Made by a program: the position numbers and the translations under genes
Notes under the pieces: model-generated
Database searches by the model: none
What the model was told of the DNA's origin: nothing
Seen by the model: the letters and a program-made list of their open reading frames with translations, nothing else
Part shown: in pieces, positions 31,446 through 42,587 of the stretch
Position numbering within the stretch: the stretch's first letter is position 1
Layout of the letters: the number at the start of each line of letters is the position of its first letter
Assembly (NCBI GenBank): GCA_020284085.1
Contig: JACEVL010000484.1
Location: forward strand, 124,001 to 188,000
Direction of reading: 5' to 3'
Length of the DNA: 64,000 nt
DNA from: Aporrectodea caliginosa
Lineage: Eukaryota; Annelida; Clitellata; Crassiclitellata; Lumbricidae

Positions 31446-32300
31446 CAGCAGCATTCATGAATTGTCTAGGCAAGGCAACAGAGAAGCAAATCAACAACAG
31501 ACATATTGTAACACAAAAAAGTCTAAGAAAATATGTCATATATCCAAGCCATACATGCAAACACACACCAAAACACACATGCATAGTTTGCATAAACATC
31601 AAGCCACAACCTACAGCATCAAAAGACTCCTTTAAAAGGCTCCAGATGTTGGAATGGTGGTCCAAGTGATCGGTTCCATGGCTGGTACTTGGAAAAACAT
31701 CAACTAGCTGCACAAGGGGAAAGAATTTTAAGGAAAACCACAACCACAATAAATAAGAGAAAAACACTCATTATAAAGCAGAAATATGGTACCACTCAAC
31801 AAAAAGTGTCTCTCATCAGCAGAAGAACAAGCTGCACAAAAACATACAGACAACTAGGTCAAAATAAAGAGAAATAATAAGAATATCTAAGCTGAAATGG
31901 TAAATGGTTCCTTTTATTTCCTCTCTGCTGAAATTGCTCAGATTTAAAAGGGTAAAGCTTTCCACTGTCTGATACATAGGAATTTTAATACACTCAAACA
32001 TCCAGAAATAGTACATGACAAATATTTCTAAAACATATTCAAAAAGAGTCAAGTCAAAACACTATGAAATTCGTAAAATGAAACACTAAAACAATATATT
32101 GACATTGTCAAAAAAGGACTAAAAAGTATCCAAAAGAGACAGAAATCATTAAAGTAAATTTTTAAAAATATGTGAAAAGGAAAAAATAACAAAAATCTCA
32201 GAAAATTAGAGCAGATAATTATTTATTTTGAGTTACAATAGTTTAATCCATAAAATTAATCTGTTTTCACTAGGCTTTCAACAGCTCTGTCACTTTTTAT
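31446..32300. other. Intron 6 sequence, nothing recognised
   Basis: AT-rich with chance ORFs (31336-31767 and 31816-32052 on minus) that show no known domain. Confidence 0.4.
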
Positions 32301-32302
32301 CA

Positions 32303-32305
<3 letters not shown>

Positions 32306-32359
<54 letters not shown>

Positions 32360-32375
32360 GTATATATATATATAT
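32306..32375. repeat. (TA)n microsatellite
   Basis: Long TATATA tract followed by ATTATT repeats to about 32410. Confidence 0.95.
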
Positions 32376-32479
32376 TTTATTATTATTATTAATTATTATT
32401 ATTAATTAAATTTGTAACACGTGCATGGTCACATTGAAATGCGAATCTGAGGCACTGATAGTCAGCTGCCAGGAGAAGA

Positions 32480-32700
32480 TGCAGTTACAATACAATACAA
32501 CTGTAATTTGATAATGCCCTCCTTACAAAGTTAGTTCAGAAGTGCACACTGAAGCCAGGCAATGATTAAGAGCCATAAGTAGACTGGAAGAGGTAAGTTT
32601 TCAGTTTAGAGCAAAAGAGAGTTGCGAACATGAGGAGGTAGAGAGTTCCAGATGGAAGGACTGGCTACTGTGAATGAATGCCGGCCAAAGAGAAGCCATG
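32480..32700 (-). mobile_element. L2-like LINE 3' end
   Basis: Minus strand: FTVASPSIWNSLPPHVRNSL, KLKTYLFQ, then a 3' UTR with TTGTATTGTATTG tail at about 32490. 5' truncated. Confidence 0.7.
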
Positions 32701-33265
32701 TATTCAGGGAGACCATAGTGTATCAAGTTGCAGTAGTCAAGTGACGTCACAATAAGGCAGCGCATCAGTGTTTTCAGTGACGAGTCAAGAGTAGAGTGAA
32801 GCTGTGAGATTCTTCTGTTATATATCCAAGTGCTTCAGAGCCAAGGAGAAATAGTGAGTTTTGAGCCGGATTTTAAAGGAAATGAAATTGAGCTACAAAG
32901 AGAGAGCGGAAGTCGATTCCATTCCTTGGGGCAGAGTTACTAGCCCTATCACCTTCCCAGTTCCAGAGACGCCTTAAGACTTTCTTGTTCGCTGACACGG
33001 GCACTGATGCAGGTCTAAAAGCGCTGCTGATTTCTGAGTGGCAATTACAAATTACAATTACATGGAATGCATGCAAGCCCATAACTGTGCTGCATTGTGG
33101 CTCAGCTAAAAGACCTGTACTTGATGATGGCAGGCAATGAGGAGGGATGTAAGGAGCTAGTAGTGATTGAAGGTAACAAGACGTGCTGGTACCGAGAGCT
33201 TTGTAATTGAAATGCATCAATTTAAATGTTATTCTGAATTCAACAGGAAGCCAATGCAGCTAATG
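32700..33265 (-). mobile_element. LINE family C 3' end with nested insertion
   Basis: Minus strand from 33250: MHFNYKALGTSTSCYLQSLL, APYIPPHCLPSSSTGLLAEP, QCSTVMGLHAFH; after a gap SAPRNGIDFRSLFVAQFHFL and the 3' UTR. The gap (32938-33062) is a plus-strand family D 3' end (SQFQRRLKTF..., AATTACAATTA tail). Compare the un-nested copy at 46690-47740. Confidence 0.75.
32938..33062 (+). mobile_element. LINE family D 3' end, nested
   Basis: Last ~120 bases of the family seen at 14465-14745, ending AATTACAAATTACAATTACA. Inserted antisense into a family C LINE. Confidence 0.75.
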
Positions 33266-33291
33266 AAATAGGACTGAGGAGCATGTTTGCA

Positions 33292-33480
<189 letters not shown>

Positions 33481-33781
33481 TACATCCAATGCATAAACCA
33501 TGTATACATATGGCTTCAGTACCAGACGTAAACATGTTTTAATTAACTTAAAAAAGCTAGTGAGTGCAGCACTAAATAAGTGGCTATGTGCCTAACAAAT
33601 ATAAAAGACATTACACTACAGTGTAAACCTTTTGAAATCCAATTTTTTTTATGCAGTTACGATGTTGAAGCTGCTTTAAAATCTGACTACTAGTAGAAAA
33701 CTTTTAACCTCAGAGCTATGTCTAAATTTAATACAGAAGTTCTCATGAAATGACTGAGTGTGAATAGTTAATTGCACACAC

Positions 33782-33835
33782 CTCATGACCAGCGCCACTC
33801 CGAAATGAACTGCTGTTGGCCATCAGTTGCTCCAA
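33782..33835 (-). CDS. MICU-like exon 6 (linker)
   Basis: 54 nt between acceptor TTTTTGCCAG and donor GTGTGT, phase 0 on both sides. Encodes 18 residues, LEQLMANSSSFRSGAGHE, following EF hand 1 (...KKEFLV) and preceding the NDTTLTVHFFG block. In vertebrate MICU proteins this is the variable linker after EF hand 1, longer in MICU3; here it is short and Ser/Gly rich. Support is from splice sites, phase and position rather than from sequence conservation. Separated by a 415-base intron from exon 5 and by 32.9 kb from exon 7. Confidence 0.75.
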
Positions 33836-34250
33836 CTGGCAAAAATCAGTGCAAATAAACTCTTACGTGTGCAATCAATTACAAACTACATGTATAAGAA
33901 AACAGTGATGAAGATGCCGATGACAATGATGAATACAGAAACAGAGACATTTAACAAGGAATATGACAAGGCAGAAGAAAATCAAAATGACAAACAACAA
34001 ACGCTGAAGAATGTGATAAAAGAGATAATGAAGACAATTCAATAGATGAACACAAAAGATACAGAGAATTCAGGACATAAGAAATAATCATGAAGATGAC
34101 AAAGATGAAAAATAAGGCAATAAAATCAGTGCAGAATACAATGATAATGATGATAGAAATCAATAATGATGACAGCTAAGAGTGAAAAGGCCATGACTTT
34201 AAAATGACAATGAACATGATGCTGTGGACTGATGAAGATAATTTCCTTAC
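33836..34250 (-). other. Intron 5 of the MICU-like gene
   Basis: The only short intron (415 bases) and the only one without a recognisable transposon; GTAAGG donor, TGCCAG acceptor. Rich in ATGA/ATGAT repeats on the plus strand. Confidence 0.75.
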
Positions 34251-34333
34251 GACTAGAAATTCTTTCTTGTCCACTCTCTGATCACCATCCGTATCAAACA
34301 TGTTAAACGCAATTCGAAAGCCGGATCTTGGCT
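34251..34333 (-). CDS. MICU-like exon 5 (EF hand 1)
   Basis: 83 nt between acceptor GTGCTGCAG and donor GTAAGG; enters in phase 1, leaves in phase 0. Reads PRSGFRIAFNMF, then the EF-hand loop DTDGDQRVDKKE and FLV. The loop has Asp at 1, 3, 5 and 9 and Glu at 12, a complete calcium-binding set, with Gln at position 6 instead of Gly; MICU proteins also lack the Gly there. The GFRIAFNMFDTDG string is strongly conserved in MICU3-type proteins. This is the calcium sensor that switches uniporter gating. Confidence 0.95.
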
Positions 34334-34662
34334 CTGCAGCACAAATCAAATAACCCCATTAAACATTAAGATTGCTACAACCTGTCAAAAGTGATTTGTA
34401 GTGCTTTATTTCTAGTTTCATTTATTTGTCCAATTATTAGGGCTCAACATATTTGAATATCAAGTAGCTGTTGGTATACAATGCTTTGAGCCCTTGTCAG
34501 GTTCAAATAAAGGCTACTTACTTAATCTAGGACCATTTGTTGATTGCCTTTCTGAATTTCTTCATCTCTCAAAACACAAATTAACATGTAATAATTTAAA
34601 TCCCACATTTCAATATTTGACTTGGTTTTTATTTATAAATTGTAGGGTTTCAGTACATCTAC

Positions 34663-35070
34663 CTGGGTGTGACCAATTGGCATTTTTTGACAATTTCCGA
34701 TTTCGATTAGTTGGCCTGCTTTTCTACCGATTCCGGATCTGATCCGATTAATCGGCAATATTCATATTTATTTGGTTCTAGGCACTGGTTGTTACTCAAA
34801 AGCCCTACTGTCTGCCATTTTGTTGATGCGTCAACTCACAATTTTATTATTTTACATGGACTTTCAATGTTAAAGATTAAATATTACCGCAGGAGGTCAC
34901 CAAAACAGGTTGTTATTTTTGTATTAATGAAAAAAGGAATTGTTTGGTCAAAAATATTACTTCTGTTGGTATTTGGATTAGTAGTCCAGGGATGCGCTGA
35001 TTCCGATTAGTCGGTCTATGGCAAAAATCAGTGCAAACCGATTTCTGATTCAAGAATCGGTCACACCCTA
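34663..35070. mobile_element. hAT element, 408 bp, in intron 4
   Basis: Ends ctGGGTGTGACC and GGTCACACCCta with a perfect 8 bp duplication acatctac (34655-34662 and 35071-35078). Interior repeats of CCGATTAGTCGG type. A second pair of inverted strings, CTGATTCCGATTAG (~34998) and TAATCGGAATCAG (~35150), straddles its right end and may mark another small element. Confidence 0.88.
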
Positions 35071-35234
35071 ACATCTACTGACATATATGCGAATTTTGCC
35101 ATAGACCTAACATATATTGACACATATCCGAATTTTTCCCTAGACTGATTAATCGGAATCAGCCCCAGGCCACAGGACCACGAGTAAAATGGACGAATGC
35201 AGAAATAGCCTATTGTCTGACTAAATCAATATGT

Positions 35235-35312
35235 CCTTCCATCCATTCAAACGTTTTCAAGGACCCTACCCACCCACCCTGGAGTGTTACGTAATTATGC
35301 AATGACCCCATA
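35235..35312. repeat. Fragment of the GGGTCATTGC-ended repeat
   Basis: Matches the right end of the 56154-56677 repeat: CAAGGACC..ACCCACCCACCC, GTTACGTAATTATGCAATGACCC. Confidence 0.75.
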
Positions 35313-35579
35313 TCAATAAAAATTGTCACAGCCAATCCAATTGCAAAAAAAATTTTAAGGCAAAATTTTTTTCTGACTGTCCATCTGACTGCAAGAACAT
35401 CTATCCCAGGGGTTTTCAAACTGTGGTACGCGTACCCCTGGGGTATGCCAGGTGTCGCTAAGGGGTACGCGAAACATTTCCAAAAAAAGAAATTTTCTAT
35501 AAGTTTATGGAGTTCATGTCCATCTTTCTTTCATTAGCTATTCTACGTCCACCATTCGCTTAGTTTTCTGTACATTTCT

Positions 35580-35942
35580 ATGAGTTTATGCCATCGCATG
35601 CATACAGTGTTGCCGGCTGATTTTTCAGTCCAGGAAAGAGACCAGTTTGTTGAACTATCATGTGATGGTGGATTGAAGAACGAATCCAAGAAAGACATGT
35701 TGTGTGATTTTTGGCTGAAACGAAGAGCTGAATATGGATTAATTTCTGACAGAGCTTTAAAATTTTTGATTCCTTTCAGCACGTCATATCTGTGTGAAAC
35801 AGGTTTTTCAGCTATGCTTGCGATCAAAAACATATACAGAACAAAGCTTGAACTCAAACCAGATTTGCGTTTGAAATTGACAAATATTAAACCAGATGTT
35901 GTAAATCTGTGCTTGTTAAAACAAGCCCACTGCTCACATTAA
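35580..35942 (+). pseudogene. hAT transposase C-terminus (ZBED5/SCAND3-like)
   Basis: 120 codons, open and ending in a stop: FWLKRRAEYGLISDRALKFL, IPFSTSYLCETGFSAMLAIK, YRTKLELKPDLRLKLTNIKP, CLLKQAHCSH. The PFSTSYLCETGFSA block is the conserved dimerisation signature of this hAT group. The DDE catalytic part is missing. Confidence 0.85.
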
Positions 35943-36082
35943 CACTTTCTAATAGTGATTTTATTTTTATTTTTTGTTGATATGACTACATTCAGTGTTT
36001 TAGTTGTCGGGGGGGTTGGGGGTTCAACCCCCCCTAGTTCTTTTTCTAACCCCTCAGCTAAGTAACTGAAAAGGTGCTGGGG

Positions 36083-36650
36083 GGTAATGTAATGTAATTG
36101 TAATGTAATGTAATGTAATTAGCAACTTCTATTGCGCCGGTGTCTAATGCACAAGGCATCAACCGATGGCACACCAAAACCAAGCCGTAATCAGGTCAAC
36201 ATCCAGAAGATCAGTCCGTAAGAGACAGAGAGGCAGCCTAAGGTGGATAAGCAATTTGAAAGAGGTAAGTTTTCAGCCGAGAACGAAATGACACAAGCGA
36301 CTGAGCACAGCGTACAGACACAGGAAGAGAGTTCCAAAAAGTAGGTCCAGATACTGAAAAAGCTCGTTCACCGAGAACAGTTCTTGATTTAGGTATGACC
36401 AGACAAAGACAATCAGATGACCTCATTGAATAATGATAAGTCAGAGGAATAAGAACAGATTTTAAATATTGTGGTTGGCCAGAGTTCAAAGTTTTATAAA
36501 CTATGAGCCCCAGTTTGAAACGAATTCTTTCATGAACAGGAAGCCAATGCAAAGATTTAAGCACAGGGGTTATATGTTCATATTTGGATGTATTAGTTAT
36601 GGCTCTAGCCAAAGAGTTCTGAACCCTCTGCAGCTTCAGTATGGTTAGGG
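36083..36650 (-). mobile_element. L2-like LINE 3' end (family F)
   Basis: Minus-strand frame 36640-36238: LQRVQNSLARAITNTS, HITPVLKSLHWLPVHERIRF, LGERAFSVSGPTFWNSLPVS, LKTYLFQIAYPP. 3' UTR has GCCATCGGTTGATGCCTTGTGC and a (TAATG)n-like tail at 36083-36118. The same 3' UTR recurs at 43165-43255. Confidence 0.85.
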
Positions 36651-36817
36651 TTAGGTCTTGACCCCAGCTGTTGCTCTGTCATCAAGTACAAAAGAATATA
36701 TAGCCCAATTCCTTTACTTTTAAGTAAATTAGTTAATAGTTACTTACTTACTGTTATGGTTTGCGACTGAGAGCGGAGAACCAGTCTACAGAATTAAGGT
36801 GAAAGCCAATTTCTGTC

Positions 36818-37490
36818 AATCAATCAATCAATTTCGTTTATTCACAACACCAAGCTGACAGGTCGCAACTTGTTGCAGGTAACAGATAGGAAAAATTGTC
36901 TAAGCTCTGACAGTTAGTTATTAAATGGGTTGAGATAGCAAATATTATCTCTGCTCTAACTAAAGAAGGATTAGGCTAGTGGCAATGTTAGTTAGGGCAC
37001 CAATATGGTATAGACTGGAGATAATGTATTTAGTAGATGTTTTTAAATAAGACACGTGATATGAAATTGCGATCGTCCTTGGTTGGGAGGAGGAAACCGT
37101 GTGGCCTCGGTCTTAGCTCATAGCGGAGGTGGGGGCGGCTTGGAGGAAAGAGTCCACGCAGAACATGGCTTTCATTTGCGTTAATAGCCGCGAATAATTA
37201 GCTGAATCCGCTAGCTCCGCAGCGGTGGGAGCGTCAGGGCCAATAAGGCCTCTGCGCTTCATCCTGGTTATCTGCTGTTCTATTCTTCCTCTGTCTTCGG
37301 CGGTTGCATAGCCCCACCATGCCGGGGAGGCATACATGAGTTGTGCTATGGTTGTCATCTTGGCAACAACATGCAATGACGGTGGGCAAAGGCCATGCGA
37401 TCGCAAGACCCCCAGGGCATATATGGACGACAAAGATGCTGTAACACGTTTATTTCCTTTTCCTCTTATGCTATAGTTCGAGCACATGGT
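36818..37490 (-). mobile_element. LINE family B C-terminus and tail
   Basis: Minus-strand frame 37487-37113 open: ALGVLRSHGLCPPSLHVVAK, YASPAWWGYATAEDRGRIEQ, QITRMKRRGLI, ANYSRLL. The ASPAWWG motif is shared with 38985-39780. 3' tail (TTGA)n near 36818-36833. 5' truncated. Confidence 0.8.
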
Positions 37491-37542
37491 TGATGCTATT
37501 TAGTGTGTGGAGAAAGACATATTGCATTGAGTAGAGTTTGGA

Positions 37543-37824
37543 ATGAGTAATTCTGACGCAGCTGATGTTTTGCTTGAATATTCTATGCTTAAAAAGTGTG
37601 ATGGTTTAATGCTTGGGCAGAAATTACAGCCACTTATTACTTTGTTGGAAGTTCTACCTGTTTCATCTGCTGAGTGTGAAAGAGGATTCAGTCAGATGAA
37701 TTTATGTCACACTAGTGGAAGAAACAGGCTTCTGGTGAGTTCAGTAAATGATCTGTTGATGATTGGCATCAATGGTCCACCTCTTACTGCATGGAATGTA
37801 GAAAAATGTTATTTCTTGTCTTAA
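37543..37824 (+). pseudogene. hAT transposase C-terminus (KIAA1586-like)
   Basis: 93 codons: QPLITLLEVLPVSSAECERG, FSQMNLCHTSGRNRLLVSSV, NDLLMIGINGPPL. The VLPVSSAECERGFS block is a hAT dimerisation motif of a group different from the one at 35580-35942, showing that two unrelated hATs are nested here. Confidence 0.85.
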
Positions 37825-38750
37825 AGCTGGCAGACATGGTGCTTTGGACAAAGCCACTGGGTTACCAAAGAAAAAAGAAATTACAAAACATAGTCCAAAA
37901 TTATTTTTGTAAACTACCGGATATAGTGTAAGAATCTATGCATCATGGTTTGTGTTATTGAATTACTTTCCAAAAACCATGTGTTTTGTCTATGTGATCA
38001 TGCATGGGCGTTTTTAGGAGGTGCATTGTTATTAAAAACTAAATATGTAGAAAAATATGACCATTTCCAATGGAAAACCCCGAAAACTTAAAAGTTAAAA
38101 CCCCCTCTGAAATTTTTTCCTGGCTACGCCCCTATGATTATGTAATTTCTTTGTTATGTCATATAGATAAATTTAAAGAATAAACTAAGATATCTCATGA
38201 GTCGTCAGTTGTTTCATATTAACAACATTAAAATTTAATTTAGACCTGTGCTCGTGTACTTTCGAAATCTGCAAAATTTTCGACCCCCCAGTTAGTTTTT
38301 GACAACTAAAACACGGACTACATTCTTAAGTTAAAATTATATTACTTTTAAAATTTTCTACCTATGACTAAAACCCGGTTTGCACCAATGATTAAAAGGA
38401 GTTGTTAATTGCAAGGGGACTTCACGCTCGCATGTTGTTTTTGATCTGACCTTGTTGGGGTACGCCAAAATTCGATTTTTTTATCTGGGGGTAAAGTTTG
38501 AAAACCGCTGATCTATCCGACTGTAAGTCCATCCTAGCCAAACCGTCAATCCATCTGTTCGACCGTCCACTTAACTGACCGTTACATCCGGCATATTAAC
38601 TGATACAGCATGTTAACTTAATAGCTTTGGGGACATAACACCACTTTATGTTACACAGAACACCGTGTTATCCAGGAGCACATTTTAACAAGTCTACACT
38701 GCAACTCAATTACCGTTTTCAAATACCAATAAATTTCAAAAGAAACTCAC

Positions 38751-38798
38751 TTGTCAAGACACAAAGAAGGAAAAGGTATTCTGTGTAGGATATCATCC
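38751..38798 (-). CDS. MICU-like exon 4 (SYTEYLFLL)
   Basis: 48 nt between acceptor ATTTTAG and donor GTGAGT, phase 1 on both sides. With the borrowed bases it reads GMISYTEYLFLLCVLTK, the most conserved string of MICU2/3 proteins, in the N-lobe just before EF hand 1. A 48-nt exon is too short to stand out as an ORF. The 35407-38510 hAT ends about 240 bases downstream of it. Confidence 0.95.
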
Positions 38799-38984
38799 CT
38801 AAAATTAAGCATAATTACTGCAAAGAATAAATTTTCTAGATCAAATGATTCTGTCTATGTAACTCAAGCAGAAAATATTGAGTGCAAGTTATATACTTGC
38901 TATGTCTGGCAGTTATGTGTGTTATTTGCACAATATGTGCAATAACAATAACAATAACAAAATTCAGACCACAAACCAGCTGAC

Positions 38985-39780
38985 CAAGGAGATGCTGATG
39001 ATTGTTACCTCATGAGTCATGATACCTCAATCAAACAGCGACAGAGTGACAGCCGAGCTAGAACATGTAGCAGTATGGTAGGACAACTGTAACCTTAAAT
39101 TAAACCATACGAAGACAAATGATATAATAATTAGAAGCGCAAGAGGACAGGTTGATTTGCCCGTGGCTATCCCAGAAGCAATAAGAGTGAATAACCTGAC
39201 GGTTCCAAGAGTTTTGCTGAAACCCCTAGTTTTGAGCAGCATATAGCCACATTACACAGTAGGACTATGCAACCTTTATATGCTTTGCGCATCGTAACAG
39301 CCCACGGCCTATTTGGTTCAAAGCTTTATGATGTGGTATGAGCAACTACGGTGGTCCGAATGCTTTGCTCTGCACCAGCGTGGTGGGGTTCTGTTGGGCA
39401 GCAGGACAGGAATAAGCTCCAATCGGTAATAAATAAACTGATCCATTTGCGATACCTTCCCAGAGACAATCCGACTTATGAACAAATGTGCCACCAAGCT
39501 GACACTCAACATTTTTGCAGTCCTGGGAAACCTGGCATGTTCTGCATTAGTAACTGCCACAAAAAACAAATAGTTTATGCCCTTAGGTCAAGACTGCATA
39601 ACCAAATATTACCAACAGTTTATTAGGTTTAATGAGGAAGACTTTTTTTGGTTAGAACGTTGCATCTTACTTACTTACTTACTTTCTGTATTAACTGTTA
39701 TCTAACATGTATGTGCACCAGAGTGGTGCATCTTAGTCAGCTGGTTAAATAAAGAATATACTTACTTACTTACTTACTTA
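38985..39780 (+). pseudogene. LINE family B, RT C-terminus and 3' end
   Basis: Starts at a decayed YADDCYL (motif C, ~38990), then NCNLKLNHTKTND, SAPAWWGSVGQQDRNKLQSV, INKLIHLRYLPRDNPTYEQM and ALRSRLHNQILP; 3' end with AATAAAGAATATACTTAC and (CTTA)n at 39755-39780. Several frame changes and stops. Confidence 0.8.
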
Positions 39781-40149
39781 ATATTTGAGCAATCTTTATT
39801 ATTGTTCAGATGAATAGTCCAAGTACACATTGCAGAGTTATTTCTACACCCTTTACAAGCCAGAGATGCAAAATTGCAACATCTGACAACATTCAAGGCA
39901 CTACATGCACAAACTTATGACATTATACCTGCGCTTGCTAATAAACAGTTGAAAATTAGAAAATCAGCATTCATCTTATGTAAATAAATAAACAATTAAT
40001 TAGGGTGATAAATATGCTAACACTTTCCTAGTGGTTATTTATACACATGTGGGATAGTTGAGGAAATATTAGACATGAAATCAAATGTCTGTTTTGGTTT
40101 ATGATCAAGTTTTATGAACTCAATGGCAAACAAAGACAAAATTTGGCGG
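39781..40149. other. Intron 3 sequence, nothing recognised
   Basis: No element ends or coding signal seen. Confidence 0.4.
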
Positions 40150-40850
40150 ATCTAATATCGGATTATTGCTTTGGTCTAGCGGTCCTTGCTGGGCCTCGCC
40201 CCAGCGCAACCTCTGCTGCCCTACCTTGAGTGCTCCGGGTCGTCGCTCTCTCCACTCTACTCAGCGGGCGTCCTCATCGTCCCTTTCGCCCGCACAGCTA
40301 CTAAGCAGAATCGTGCTTTCTCAGTGGTTGGCCCTCACTCTGGAACAGGCTCCCTTTGGCTTGCTCCCCTGGGTCAACTCTGACTCTATTCACACCTCAA
40401 AACTGTCCTTTTCACCCATGTTGGGGTTGGGAGCGCTCCTTAGTATAAATCAGTGGTTCTTAACCTTTTCAAGGGAGCCGAACCCCAAGAGAAATCCATG
40501 ACCACTCACCGAACCCCTCAAGTTTGAACAATAATTTTTTAACTAATGGGAACAAAAGGAAATAAAAAATTGTACCAAAATGTGATACAATATTAATAGA
40601 TTTTTAAATTTCATAAGGTAGGGCCTGGTAGGCAATCTATTTCAAACAAAATTTATTAAATAAAAGTCGAAAAATAAAAATAAAATAGCAAATGATTTTC
40701 ACTCACACTCACTGACCCTGAATAAGTATATTATTTCAGAGGACCTCTGCCGAACCCCTGGCACTGGCTCACCGAACCCCAGGGGTTCGGTCGAGCACTG
40801 GTTAAGAAACACTGGTATAAATCTTTGTAATGAATGAATGAATGGCTTCT
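40150..40850 (+). mobile_element. LINE family A 3' end split by a hAT
   Basis: Readings LLGLAPAQPLLPYLECSGSS, SLSPLYSAGVLIVPFARTAT, KQNRAFSVVGPHSG, then LKTVLFTHVGVGSAP; the sequence is broken at 40450 and resumes at 40815 with the 3' UTR and a (GAAT)n tail at 40831-40845. Confidence 0.85.
40451..40814. mobile_element. hAT MITE, 364 bp
   Basis: CAGTGGTTCTTAACCTTTTC at the left and GGTTAAGAAACACTG at the right; perfect 8 bp duplication gtataaat (40443-40450 and 40815-40822). The CAGTGGTTCTTAACC end is common among hAT (Tip100-type) elements. Interior motif CCGAACCCC repeats. Confidence 0.95.
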
Positions 40851-40979
40851 GTAACTGTGTGCTATATTTACAAGTAAATAAGAAAAAGACAACCACCTTG
40901 GGCAACCTCTAAATGTCAAAGCCAAATTTCTGGAATTAACACTTTAACGAAGAGCATGAACTAAAAGTGACTATTGTTC

Positions 40980-42587
40980 ATACATCCTCGAAGAAGCCAG
41001 GTCTGGACCCGGAAAACATTGGCAACTACCGACCAATCTCGAATCTTACATTCCTATTGAAGATTTGAATTATTCAGTCATAGTTCCCTACTTTACACTG
41101 AATAATCAATCCAGCATGGCAAATCGTATACCCAAACCCATCTACATGTTTAATTCCTTAAGATCCTTGTAAATTAATTAATTTAACTAAATCATCTATC
41201 TATACAACCTATGCATCTAATGCTTAGCACAATATAACTGCACAACTTCATACATATTTTAATCAGATATAAAAAATATATGTGTAGTAAAGGGACATCG
41301 TCACACTCTTTAAGAAAGCAGTTGCTCAGCAGATGGTGATGTATCCAGAAGCAATTCACATCACGCCGAGGCTCCAGTTCCGTTTCAGATAGGGACATTC
41401 GACTGAGGTCCTGTTAAGACTCATCTTGGACATAAGCGACACCAATGATTCCAGTCGTGTCACACTGCTTGCTCTCCTGAATGTAAATGAAGCATTTAAC
41501 ACAGTCGATCATGAAATTTTGATCAAGTGCCTTGAAACCTCTTTTGAAAAATCAGTGGACAGTGGATTGCCTGCGCTGCTTCCTGGATGGATGGACAATT
41601 ATGGTCAAAATTGGCTCAAACTGCACAACTTGGACACCAGTGCCATTTGGTGTTCCCCAAGGCTCAGTACTTAGGTTACTTCTCTGGGAGTGGAGATTCA
41701 CCAATATGCTGCTGACGTTCAGCTGTATATTCTACTTGCTATCCATCTGATACACTTGCAAGTGTATCTTCTACAAGAGCCACTGTGGCAGAAGTGAAGA
41801 ATTGATTGTCATCTAATTGGCTGTGACTGAATCAGTCAAAGACACAGTATATTTGGCTGTGCACATATGTCAGGCATGGTCAAACATGATGAACGTACGA
41901 TAAAGTTCCAATTCCTGATTGGAATTCCCAGGTCATCATCGGCAACCAGGGTGTGCTTTAGGATGGAGACTAGATGATGGTGGATCAAGTGAATTTGCAG
42001 ATCCTGCTTCTATCAGCTGCGTCAGATATGGGTCATATGATGCAATCTATCAGTCAGCACTGCAGTGACCCTTGTGCATTCCTTATCTTACTCATGCCTG
42101 GATTATTGCAATTCAGTCCTTGTAGGCCTCCCAGGATTCCGTCTGTGCCAGCTCCCGTCCAACCTAAATTGTGCAGTCCAAGTCGTAGCCAATAAGCCAA
42201 AATATTCACACAGATCATAATATATGTGAGACATGCTACACTAGCCTCCTGTTTTCTTTCAAGGTCATCTTGCTGGCACGTGCTTCAATTGTTGGTTCTG
42301 CCCCGGCGTAATTCGGGAGCTCTGTGTTCCAGCTTCGAGTTAACCTGGTCAGTTATCGTTGCATTCTGCTAGCATGTGCTGCTAATGCACTTCAACTAGA
42401 GCTCAACATGCTTTCTCATGTATACTGGACCATCTTTCTGGAATAGTCTTCCATTGCATTTATGTTCTGTTGCACTCAGCCCTGTGCAGCAAACATTCTC
42501 AAACTGTCTTAAAAATGCACTTGTTTAGATCAGTTACACAGCCATGTCCACAGCACTATTGTGAGAGGTACTTAAAATGCACTATTA
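40980..42587 (+). pseudogene. L2-like LINE (family E), degenerate
   Basis: ENIGNYRPISNLTFLLKI (41008), a gap at 41060-41340, then STEVLLRLILDISDTNDSSR, VTLLALLNVNEAFNTVDHEI (motif A), FGVPQGSVL (motif B), LDYCNSVLVGLPGFRLCQ-like text at ~42100 and QTVLKMHLFRS near 42500. Related to the 24450-31445 copy. Cut at 42587 by a MITE; its CATACATACATA tail resumes at about 43510. Confidence 0.75.

Larger units (their letters stand above)
36000..38135 (+). mobile_element. Second hAT nested in the first (KIAA1586-like)
   Basis: Bounded approximately by TTGTCGGGGGGGTTGGGGGTTC (~36005) and a right end AAAATTTTTTCCTGGCTACGCC (38110-38135), the usual 'CAGTGGCGTAGCCAGG' hAT end read backwards. Contains a different hAT dimerisation domain at 37543-37824. 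Left end not sharply defined; LINEs inserted into it at 36083-36650 and 36820-37490. Confidence 0.6.
35407..38510 (+). mobile_element. hAT element, 3104 bp, with nested insertions
   Basis: CAGGGGTTTTCAAACT at the left and AGTTTGAAAACCGCTG at the right, perfect 8 bp duplication atctatcc (35399-35406 and 38511-38518). GGTACGC motifs recur near both ends. Carries its own transposase C-terminus (35580-35942) and later insertions between about 36000 and 38135. It ends 240 bases from exon 4. Confidence 0.95.

Noticed and set aside
31336..31767. 143-codon minus-strand ORF as a possible MICU exon in intron 6
   Set aside because: Its sequence has no MICU motif, it crosses a LINE tail microsatellite, and exons 6 and 7 already join in phase without it.
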